This document shows positions 34,141-44,456 of a stretch of 64,000 bases of DNA, piece after piece. The position numbers were made by a program, and so were the translations under genes. The stretch is taken from positions 58,940,539-59,004,538 of the forward strand of contig CM037874.1 in the NCBI GenBank assembly GCA_021292105.1, given 5' to 3'. The DNA is from Anadara kagoshimensis. Taxonomy: Eukaryota; Mollusca; Bivalvia; Arcoida; Arcidae. Position 1 is the first letter of the stretch; each line of letters begins with the position of its first letter. The notes under the pieces were generated by a model that saw only the letters and a list, made by a program, of their open reading frames with translations, searched no databases and was not told the origin of the DNA.

Positions 34141-34443
34141 ACTATCAATGCTACCAAAACATCTGCACTCATAGATACTGGAGCTCATATTTCTTGTATT
34201 GATAAAGCATTTTTAGACAAATTAGGCCTTGATTTTCTTGAAATTCAAAATTCTCATTATTCATTTGTTACAGGCATAGGAGGCAAAACTTTAGGTGTTA
34301 TTGGCAAAATTTCTCTCCAAATTAAGTTTCAGAACCACATTTGCGAATACCCAGTACACATTATTGATGATTTACACCATTCATTAATTTTAGGCATTGA
34401 TTTCTTGACATATTTTAAAATTGTGCTTGACATTCCCAAATAA
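34141..34443 (+). pseudogene. retropepsin-type protease of the palindromic gypsy element
   Basis: An open frame without its own ATG. The catalytic D-T-G is at 34174-34182 (LIDTGAHISC) and the second hallmark ILGIDFL follows about 80 residues later. It is out of frame with both the gag end and the next segment (34421-34867), so at least two more frameshifts occur here. Confidence 0.8.
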
Positions 34444-34819
34444 TTGTATTATTTTTACACAACGGGATCAGGTTTCTCCTTTGGTGGTTAATTCTGGCTT
34501 GGCAAGAGCTAACATAGCAACAGTAGTACCAAAATATTCTCAGTCACTGTTACCAGTCAAGATTTCACGTAGACAACATAATGAAACTGTATTGCTAGAG
34601 CCAATTTCATCATCACAAAAATTGCGTGTCACTGCTGCCCGCTGTTTGGTCACTGTCAACAAGGGTAAGGCTGTAGTATGTGTGCTGAACCCGACAAACA
34701 AAGATGTGCACATAGCAAATGACACAGTTTTGGCAAAAGTTGTGGATGCTGACCCACAACCAATTTTAATGTTAGGTGCTGACCCAGAGAGGAATCTGTT
34801 CTTGAAAATAATAACAAAA

Positions 34820-36303
34820 GTAAACAACAGGAACAAATTGACTTTGACTTATCAAAAAGTAATCTGACATCTGAGCAAAAACAAGAGCTTACAAAATTTC
34901 TCCAAAACTACAGAGACGTTTTCGCGGCTGACTTGTCAGAACTTGGTGTAACGGACCAACATGTTCACAAAATTATTACAAAACCAGATGCGCGTCCGGT
35001 CCGAATGCCATTTTACAAAACCACGCCCACGGTTCAAAAAGAAATTGATAGACAATGTGATGACATGTTAAAACATGGCATTATTGTACCTTCTAATTCA
35101 GATTGGCATTCGGCTGTTTGCTTAGTCAAACGTCAAAATTCAAATGATTACAGATTTACAATAGATTACAGACGTCTTAAAATATGTGAGCCAATACACC
35201 AAGTTCTGCCACATTTAGACTCAGTTTTTGACACTATTGGAGAAGCCAAACCAACAATATTAAGTACTTTAGACATGCGTTCTGGCTTCTGGCAAATTCC
35301 CATGTGCCCCGAGACCCGGCATAAGGCTGCCTTCATCACACAAAATGGTATATTTGAGTGGACTCGAATGCCATTTGGTTTGATGAATGCCCCAACATCA
35401 TTTCAATCCCTGATGATGAATGTTCTACGTGGACTAAATTGGAAATCCATATTAGTTTATGTGGACGATATCCTGGTGTTTTCACGTGATTTCAAAGAGC
35501 ATTTGGTGCATTTAGAACAGGTTTTTGTCAGATTAAGGGAGGCCAATTTAAAATTGAAACCTTCCAAGTGTTCTTTTGCAGTCAAAGAAGTCAAATACCT
35601 AGGGCACATTATATCTGCTGATGGTGTCAAAATAGATACTGATAAAACTTCTGCATTGCTTAAATTCCCTATACCCAAAACTCAGCATGATGTACGGTCA
35701 TTCTTAGGTTCTGCAAACTATTTCAGAAAGTTCATACCATCCTATTCTGAAATAGCCACACCCCTTAACAGTCTTTTGGCTAAAGACAAGAAATTCAAAT
35801 GGACATTAGCTTGCCAAAATTCTTTTGACAAATTAAAGCAGTCCTTAACCACTGCACCAGTGTTAGCATATCCTAATTTCGAAGAACCCTTTATCTTGAC
35901 TTGTGATGCCTCCGATTACTCTATTGGATATCTCCTGTCTCAGAAGGACATTCAAGGTCGTGAGCGGGCTATCTGTTATGGTGGGAAATCATTAAGTCAA
36001 GACGAAAGGAAATGGACCACAACCGAAAAGGAATGCTTTGCAGTAGTCAAAGGTATTGAAACTTATAGACACTACCTGGCATTGTCAAAATTCACAGTTG
36101 TGACAGATCATAGAGCCCTTGTTTGGTTACAATCTGTGAAACGAAACTGAAGGTTAGAACGCTGGTCTCTCAGTTTACAAGAGTATGATTATACTGTCAT
36201 TCATAGACCAGGTAAGTCAAATACTGTAGCAGACGCACTAAGTAGGCGCCTATATTCTGATGATAAGGAACCCAATACAGAAGGTAAGTCTGCCCCAGTA
36301 AGT
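34820..36303 (+). pseudogene. reverse transcriptase and RNase H of the palindromic gypsy element
   Basis: Frame open from about 34820 to a TGA at 36148-36150. RT shows STLDMRSGFWQI, MPFGLMNAP and the catalytic YVDD (35458-35469). RNase H shows LTCDASDYSIG, TEKECFAVV and VTDHRALVWL. Past the TGA the same frame goes on with the C-terminal RNase H end (VIHRPGKSNTVADALSRR). RT itself appears intact, the rest of the element does not. Confidence 0.9.
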
Positions 36304-36667
36304 TCATTGGACGTTAACGCCACTGGCAACACCAATCACTTGCAGGTAGAGTTTCAATATAATAAGTCAGCCTCAATATTTTGCACTAGTACGAAACAAC
36401 CTTCATCTTTAGATAACCCCAGTCAATTGTTTGATTTGCAATGTCAATGTCAAGATTTTGGACCCATCATTCAGTATATTAGACACAAAGTTCTACCAGA
36501 GGATAAGAAACAGAGGGACATTATTGTGTCTGAATCCCGCCACTTTGAGATCCTTAACAACTGTTTGTATCACTTATTTCAAAGGCGTTGCAAATTAAGG
36601 TCACCAGAAGAGCGTATTATTAAGCAAATTGCTGTCCCCAAATGCCTTAGGGATGATGCTCTTCTGT
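36304..36667 (+). pseudogene. truncated integrase N-terminal region
   Basis: Continues the Pol frame through a linker to KQIAVPKCLRDDALLS, the segment that precedes the HHCC zinc domain in gypsy integrases. At 36668 the sequence switches to the inverted arm, so the zinc domain and the DDE core are missing. Confidence 0.8.
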
Positions 36668-38614
36668 CAGTAACCTTTTTACTCTTTGTAGTATTAAGTT
36701 AATCTCGTGATGAGTTAATGTAGGGGAATTAGCTGGTAGCTGGTAATGTGGTCTTACCTAAAAATGACGAATTTAGACAATACTTAAAAGTTTTCTGTCT
36801 TTATTCTGGTCATAAAAGTGCTTTACAATATACATATAATGACAAAAATCAAAGCACTAATGCCACTCAAAACACTTGAGTGCATGTGCACCGGAAGTAC
36901 ATGAACATTAATGAAATGAAGTCATTGGTCATATTACACAAATAATCTATAATAAAAATACTATAAAGTCCTTGAGCATCATTTCAAATAATGAGATAAA
37001 ATGTATATTGAAATATATACATATATGAAATTGGGTTTATTTATTTTTATCTAAATTTATAGTTTGCTTTAAATATTTATGAATAAATGCAAAAATATGA
37101 TGAATTGGAATTTCATAAGGATGTGAATTACTCTTGAACATCGGAACTCTTTCACAATTATAAGATGCCAAAATGTCTTTGTAAACAACCAAACAATATA
37201 TTAATTTAACATGATTACTATTTGGTAAAGTTCAGTCTGTACTTGTATAAAATATAATGGCAACTGTACATTGTGCAACATGCACATAATGCACAGCCAT
37301 GAGAACTTATGGATTAAAGTATATGTGAAAGATAACTTAACTCAAGTTAAACTTCATCATTTGGGAAATAAATAACAATTAAAACTTTATCCAAATTGCC
37401 TTAATCTCTTTGAATTTTTCCAGTTATACTTAGTATAATTTTGAGCCGCCCCCCCCCCAAACTTATCAATAGCAAGATGTCGATTGATAGATCTGCATTG
37501 AGAATGCATGTCACATGCAAACGACTAAAAGGATCAAGTACAGACTGATTGATTTAAATATTAGCAGCTTTACCTGATCTGAAATTAACTTTAAATCTAA
37601 AATTTTAGCCATTTTTGATGCTGCTGAAACTGCCGCTTCAAAACAGGATATAACAATTTTCTTGTTTTCAATATAAAAGAGTTCCGAAAAGGGTCGTTTC
37701 AAAAACCAAAAATTGCTGTATGGACTTGTTATAAAAATGTAAAAGCTCTATAAAAAATATGACCGTAAAACATAGTGCAAATACTTCACTGATCAGAAAT
37801 AATAAAAGTTAGCAAAATTACAAAATAAACATAATTTTTAAAATAATAATTAATGAATAAAAGTTTAAAAGTCTGACAAGATGCGATTAATGTAATAATA
37901 TGTGACTTACCTAAAAATGACGAATTTAGACAATACTTAAAAGTTTTCTGTCTTTATTCTGGTCATAAAAGTGACCAAACTTAGGAAGTCAGCATATTTT
38001 ATACCCCCTTGTTGAGGGCGTAACCAAAAGTTCCCTAAAAGTAAACTGACCAATGGTCATCGGTCAGGATGGTGTTCGGACCGATTACCTGTGAGAAAAA
38101 TGCCACGTTTCTGTTTTTTTCAACAATGGAAAGATATATAAAAACTAATTTTGACAATGTTTCCTACCTCAGGCTAGAGGACCGTGTTTGTGTGTCCACT
38201 AAGCTGACGTGGAACTGCTAGGGGTCATGTTCTAAATCATAGAAAATGTTCCCCGCAAGTAATGTAAGACTATTTCCGATTGCTCACAAAGTAAAATCTT
38301 TGTAAACTAAAATATTATCCATCAATCTGGATATAAATAATTACTACCGGGTGTATAATGTTTTATTGTCATGTGCTGACACTGTAATTTTCAAAAAGAA
38401 TGTATTAATATTTATTTTCCTTTATTTCTAATTAATGTAAAAATAAAGATATTTTCAGAATTATTATCAAATTTTATCTTTAAAAGCTATAAAAACTTTT
38501 TATAAATTTAATTTAATTTTCTTTAAAGCCAAATTAATGCTCCTTTTAATTAAAATTCAAAAGTCAGGGCTTTTGAATTTCTATTAAAATAATGCATTCA
38601 AAAACAGCACATGA
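36668..38614 (-). repeat. right arm of the large inverted repeat
   Basis: Reverse complement of 31047-32987. The inner joint is at CAGTAACC (36668) against GGTTACTG (ending 32987). The outer end stops at ...CAGCACATGA (38614), lacking the last two bases of the TGTCATG start found at the left. Confidence 0.9.
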
Positions 38615-38751
38615 TCCACTCCTTTTCCCTCAGATATTTTGTACATAAATCGAAATAAAGTATGATTACAATTACAAACCAGTTATTCACTAATTATAGT
38701 ACAAGAATGTTAAATCTAAATGAAGTTTTTGTTGACAACTGCAATAACCAT

Positions 38752-39142
38752 CAAGGGCGTAGCTGAGCATGCGCACATACGACCGTGCGTAAGTTAATTT
38801 GGTCAAATATCATATCTAAAATGTTAAAAATAATTATATGACAGCTTTATTTTAAAACTTGAAGGCAATACAAAATTTAACCCATCGACACTAAAACTGT
38901 CATAATGAACAAGACGATTTATACATATAAATCAAAGTACAATTTAGTGGTCGTTTGAATTTCGTTTTGAAGTTAAGTCGAAAAAAATTTGCAGAGACGG
39001 GTCGAAATTCATAGAAAAAATGCCATTTTTGTTGTATGTCTTCAAAATTTCCTGGGGGATCATGCCCCCATACCCCCTAGAAAAAGGCGCAATTTTCACG
39101 TTTACAGTGCGTAATTTACCAACATGCTCAGCTACGCCCCTG
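38752..39142. mobile_element. short hAT-like non-autonomous DNA transposon
   Basis: Ends CAAGGGCGTAGCTGAGCATG and, inverted, CAGGGGCGTAGCTGAGCATG. CAGGGGCGTAGC-type ends are common among hAT elements. Both sides carry ACCAT (38747-38751 and 39143-39147), a 5-bp duplication rather than the 8 bp usual for hAT. No transposase inside. Confidence 0.65.
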
Positions 39143-39147
39143 ACCAT

Positions 39148-39594
39148 GAAGAACTATCTACACAAGACTGGATAATAAAACCAAAACCATTGAATTATTT
39201 GTCACCTTTAAATACAAATATAGGTTAAAGAGCATTTAATTTGTGACAAGATCATTTTTATCATAAGAGGTCAAAGGTCAATTCATATCTTAGTAAGTTA
39301 CAAAGAGATTACTAAGGAAGCCCTGTAGACGGTTGTCCAAGTGAGGTAGTTAGTGTCATTACTACAGGACCCTACTTTCAAATCTCCGTTGTTTTTTTAT
39401 TAATTTGTAAAACGTTTCGGATTTTCATCAGTGTTTCAAGTTTTCTACCTTAGCCAATTGAATCCAGTCTCCGAGACAGGGTTAACTAACTTCACCAACC
39501 ACATATATACCACTCTATATCAATATCATAACCCCATAAGCAAAAGTAAAAACTTCGAAAATTAATTATATAAGAAAAACGTGTGACCCAGGAA
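39148..39594. other. non-coding stretch, nothing recognised
   Basis: Ordinary AT-rich sequence between the hAT-like element and the minisatellite. Confidence 0.4.
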
Positions 39595-40006
39595 GGTTAG
39601 GTCGCGTGCTCTGAAATGGTAAGCACCAGAGTGGTTAGGTCTGTTGCTCGGGAAGGGTAAGCACAAGGGAGGTTAGGTCGGGTGCTCTGAAATGGTAAGC
39701 ACCAGGGAGGTTAGGTCGGGTGCTCGGGAAGGGTAAGCACCAGGGAAGTTAGGTCGGGTGCTCTGGAAGCGCAATCACCAGGGAGATTAGGTCGGTCGCT
39801 CTGGAAGGGTAAGCACCAGGGAGGTTAGGTCGGTCGCTCTGGAAGGGTAAGCACCAGGGAGGTTAGGTCGAGTGCTCTGGAAGGGTAAGCACCAAGAAGG
39901 TTAGGTCGGGTGCTCTGGAAGGGTAAGCACCAGGGAGGTTAGGTCGGTCGCTCTGGAAGGGTAAGCACCAGGAAGGTTAGGTCGGTCGCTCTGGAAGGGT
40001 AAGCAC
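39595..40006. repeat. 38-bp minisatellite upstream of the GPLD1-like gene
   Basis: Eleven units of about 38 bp, core GGTTAGGTCGGTCGCTCTGG followed by AAGGGTAAGCACCAGGGA. Units vary at the GTGCT/TCGCT position and by scattered changes. It ends about 330 bp before the start codon at 40336. The GGGTAAGCAC word also occurs in family-D repeats. Confidence 0.92.
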
Positions 40007-40291
40007 TTTTTCTCTGGCTAGCTACAGTTGCAAAGTGTTTAATTAAAATTGAGAGTAAAATATATTTATATACTTTATAAAGGCTTACGATACAATTTAG
40101 AAACATTTTAAAAATTTATTTCAATTTTTTTAGTGAATTACGAGGAATAAACAAGATTTTGGACGCAGAAATTCTATCATGTCAAAATATCATTTTAAAT
40201 GACACTCTAGAGCTTCCATAGATAGTTTAATCTTTAGTAAGTTTATTTCTATCTTTGGACGTCTTAAATACAATGTACTTATATTTGTACG

Positions 40292-40298
40292 TATAAAA
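40292..40298 (+). promoter_or_regulatory. candidate TATA box of the GPLD1-like gene
   Basis: TATAAAA lies 38-44 bp upstream of the ATG at 40336, leaving room for a very short 5' untranslated region. Motif match only. Confidence 0.45.
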
Positions 40299-40335
40299 CG
40301 TGTAAAATGAAGCAGAAGGTTATTGGCCTTGAAAC

Positions 40336-40432
40336 ATGGAGAAATCTAGAAAAGTGATATTGTGCATAAACATTTTATTTTTAACCATTTCTTTGGTTAA
40401 GTCGTGTGGAATTTTAACACATATTATTATCA
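40336..40432 (+). CDS. GPLD1-like: GPLD1-like exon 1 (signal peptide)
   Basis: Start ATG at 40336; hydrophobic core at residues 7-21, then SCGILTHIII, aligning with the Cys-Gly-x-x-Thr-His start of the mature vertebrate enzyme. Donor A|GTAAGT; leaves one base of codon 33. Confidence 0.9.
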
Positions 40433-43400
40433 GTAAGTGTCATTTATACATAGCTTACTACAAACTAACATTAACCTGTCCGCTTACCCTTTAATTTAAA
40501 TATTTATTATGGGGCAGTACATTTATTTATAGGGAACACATGTGTTAATTTTATCTACAGCACGCGATAGTGCAATGTTTTTGTATCCGACCATCCATAT
40601 AATGTCTGGGTTATTATATATTATTTTTTCTAATGACAGTTCAGTCGGACATGTCAGTGCTGTTTGCATGCATCTATCATATCTTTATTCATTCTGTCTG
40701 ATGTTTTGCTTTTGTTTCTGCTCTGAATGTGTTTTCCTTGTCCCGTTTCTATCGTTATCCGACATTTGGCATTTTATTCAAATGTATATTTAAATATAAT
40801 TTTGATTTGTTTAGTTTTACTTATAGTAATGTTGTTTTTTATTCAAGAAGTATAAATCAAAAACAAACAACTGATCTATGTCCTAAACACAATACCAAAA
40901 GCACTGCAAATGATTAAAAAACTGGTAATTTGGTTACACTCGTGGCCTTCGACCAGGAAAGGACAATCACCCCAAGTTTAATCTAACTATACACACCATG
41001 TGTAAAATTAAAAAGGAGAAAGTTGAGTTGAGTAATGGTGTTTAACGTCCCAGTCAAAAATATTTCACTTATAACGAGACGTCGGAAGCTATTGGCAAAA
41101 GTGCAGAAATTTTGCCTGTGCGTTGCGCTGATGGCAGTATACAGCAGGGTTCTTTATCGTGCCAAGCCTACCAAGACACGGAGCCTCGTTTATTTTAAGT
41201 TCACATCTGAAAGAACCGTGATTTTTATTTCGTAATGCCGAGTGCTTGGCGAGAGAACAGTCACTAGCCCTTTTAAGTCTTGGGTCAGACCCGGTCGGGA
41301 TTCGAACCCACGACCTCCCACTTACGGAGCGAGCACTCTACCAACGGAGCTACCGCAGTGATAAAAAAATAATAATATGGAAGTACGGCATGTCAAATAT
41401 ATCTAGGACAATTCTCGGTACAGAGGCTTCATACTTGTCTGTAATATTCTGATGTTGTTAAAAGTTTTATCTCTTACAACCTGAGTCGCTCTGTCGGTAA
41501 CTCTACGCTGTAAAGAGGCCGCGTTGGCCTAATGGATAAGACGTCGGTCTACAAATCCAGGGTCACTCACCGCTGTGGGTTCGAGTCCCGCTCAGACCAC
41601 ATGTAAGGAAGTACATTTTCCTTGCCTTTGGTCTTAACTACTTAACCTGGTATAAGTATAATGGACTGGGGGAGTAGTATGCTTGTCTGTGGTGTACTGA
41701 CTCTGTGAACTAGCACGTTAAAGTCCCCCTAAGTGCGAGCTAGTACAAGGCAGACTATACAACACACTCGCACTTCACATGCATACATGAAATTGTTCAT
41801 AGATTATTCCGTAGAGATTAATTAAATAGTTCTCGTCACGATTAGCTGAAAAATTGCTGATGCGACGTTACGCAACATTCAACTAACCAATCATCTAAGC
41901 TGTAGATCACTTAGTTACTAAGGTATCGTAATACATGTATAGAGAAATCAGTCATTTAATGTATTCAACTATCATATTTCATATATTTTTACTGTCGGGA
42001 GAAAAAAATGCAAAAGAACGAATAAAGCATACAGGTTTTAACCAGTTAAATAATTTCATGCGTGTAGTTCTATACTGTGTTGAGGGTACATTATACATGT
42101 ATTTTTGTAAATGTCGCATCGGCAATTTTTAAGATTAACGACGAATTCATGTTATTATTCTCTAAGGATTGATTTAATATAAGAAGCAGTTTGTGTTTGG
42201 TTTAGATGAGCTAAAGTTTAAAAATCTGTCCTACATTAAATTTCCGGAAAGTGTAAAATATGGAATAGCACGCCAAGGTACTGAAATTTCGTATGAAGTA
42301 AACTCCATTTTGCGTGCACAGGATCTCGGTGATCGAGAGATCTAAAACTCGCGGTTAAGGTTGACACAATGGATCGAAACATCAAAAGGCACAAACCGTA
42401 ATGTGAAAAAGGTTTGTCAATTAGCTTGCAGAAGGTTGTTTTTTCTCCTTTATCCCAGAACTGATGCCTCGGACATAATCTCAACTTTTGCGTTATGGCC
42501 ATTTTTTTACCACTGTCCTCTTTTTGGTAACAATATGAGCTTATATTTTTTTGTTTGTTGTAAGATATTATGTGTTAATAATCCCATCCTTGTTGTCGTG
42601 GTGTCTTCTGGCTGACTAAATTTTTTAGCTCACCTGAGCCAAAGGCTCAGATGAGCTATTGCAATCTATCACCGTCCGTCGTCCGTCGTGCGTCGTCCGT
42701 CGTGCGTCGTGCGTCGTGTATAAACTTTACATTTTAATCTTCTCCTCCAAAACTACTGGGCCATATTTTATGAAACTTAGTGATTATTATGCCTAGGTAA
42801 CAGCCTTTCAAAATTATGTTCGGGGTTTGGCCACGCCCAACAACATGGCCGCTGTTACTAAAAATAGCAAAAAGACAAAAAAATCTTCTTCTCTGAAACC
42901 AAAAGGTGCAGGCAAATTTTGATTGGATATTTGGATTCAGCATACCTGGGAACATTAAAATTGTGTTTTTCATGAAAATTGAACGAAAAATAGGTTACGC
43001 GTTTTTTGCGTAAAGTTACGTAATTTTTAAAATGAGACATTTATTGTTATAACTTCATAACGGCTGAAGATAAATGTATGGTGTTTTCACTGTTGATCTT
43101 GTCTTGCAATTTTCTTCCAATTGATATCAAGGTCGAAGGTCAAGGTAATGTCCCAGTTTTTGACCTTTGATAAAAAATGCTATTTTTTAACATTTCTTGT
43201 GATAATGGCGTAGGATTTTCAGTTATTTGTAGGTATTGACATGACGATCATTTTGATACATAGATCAGGGTCATGGGTTCAAAGGTCAAGGTCACAGATG
43301 TCCAAGAATACCAAAATAGTTAATTATCTGCAAAACCATGAATTTTTTGTATAGGCATGTATATCAGAATATTGTAGGTAATGGCACAATGGTCATTTTG

Positions 43401-44394
43401 ATATATGAATAAAGGTCATGGGTTCAAAGGTCAAGGTCACAGATGTAAAAAAGTACTGAAATGGTTAATTATCTCAAAAACTATAAACTTTTTGTATAGG
43501 CATGTATATTGGAATATTGTAGGTATTGGCCTAACGATCATTTTGATATATGAATGAAGATCATAGGTTCAAAGGCCAAGGCCAAAGACGCAAACGAATA
43601 CTTAAATGGCTAATTATCTCAAAAAGTATAAACTTTTTGTATAGGCATGTATATTGGAATATTGTAGGTATTGGCCTAATGATCATTTTGATATATGAAT
43701 AAAGGTCATAGGTTCAAAGGTCAAGGTCATAGAATTGAACGAATACTTATATGGTTAATTATCTTAAAAACTATAAACTTTTTGTATAGGCATGTATATT
43801 GGAATATTGTAGGTATTGGCCTTTCGATCATTTTAATATATGAATAAAGGTCATAGGTTCAAAGGTCAAAGACAAAGACGCAAACGAATATTTAAATGGT
43901 TAATTATCTCAAAAACTATAAACTTTTTTGTAGGCATGTATATTGGAATATTGTAGGTATTGGCCTAATGATCATTTTGATATATGAATGAAGGTCATAG
44001 GTTCAAAGGTCAAGGTCATAGCTACGAACGAATATTTAAATGGTTAATTATCTCAAAAACTATTAACTTTTTGTATTGGCATGTATATTGGAATCTTGTA
44101 GGTATTGGCCTAATGCACATTTTAATATACAGATGTATAAGCTGTTTATTAAAAATATATTGTAGCCTGACTTTAAATATGTTATATATAGCATACTTAT
44201 ATAATAATTATTATAATTAATTTGCAAAAATACTTGCATATTATTGGCCCTTACTGCTAAAAATTTTAATATTCTTTTATTAATGTCATTGACCATTGAA
44301 CCTCTGCATAAGATATGTACTCTTCCTCAGGTGAGCGTGAAGGCCCATGGGCCTCTTGTTATGTATTATTTTTACTAATTTATTTTTATTGTAT

Positions 44395-44456
<62 letters not shown>

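Larger units (their letters stand above)
30340..38614 (+). mobile_element. palindromic, defective Ty3/gypsy element
   Basis: Order: LTR-like copy 1 (30340-31045); copy 2 (31047-31744); leader (31745-32987); gag, protease, reverse transcriptase and RNase H (33048-36300); the start of integrase (to 36667). Then 36668-38614 is the reverse complement of 31047-32987, with few differences. The integrase catalytic domain and any normal 3' LTR are absent. No target duplication is obvious at 30339/38615. The right arm is in places closer to copy 1 (five G before TATAAAA; CACAGGTAATC) than to copy 2. Confidence 0.9.

Noticed and set aside
39595..40006. CRISPR-like array of regular direct repeats
   Set aside because: Units are contiguous and similar over their full length, with no unique spacers; the genome is animal.
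41515..41600. Genuine tRNA-Arg gene
   Set aside because: The tRNA-like head continues into a conserved 300-bp SINE body that recurs inverted at 54827-55199.
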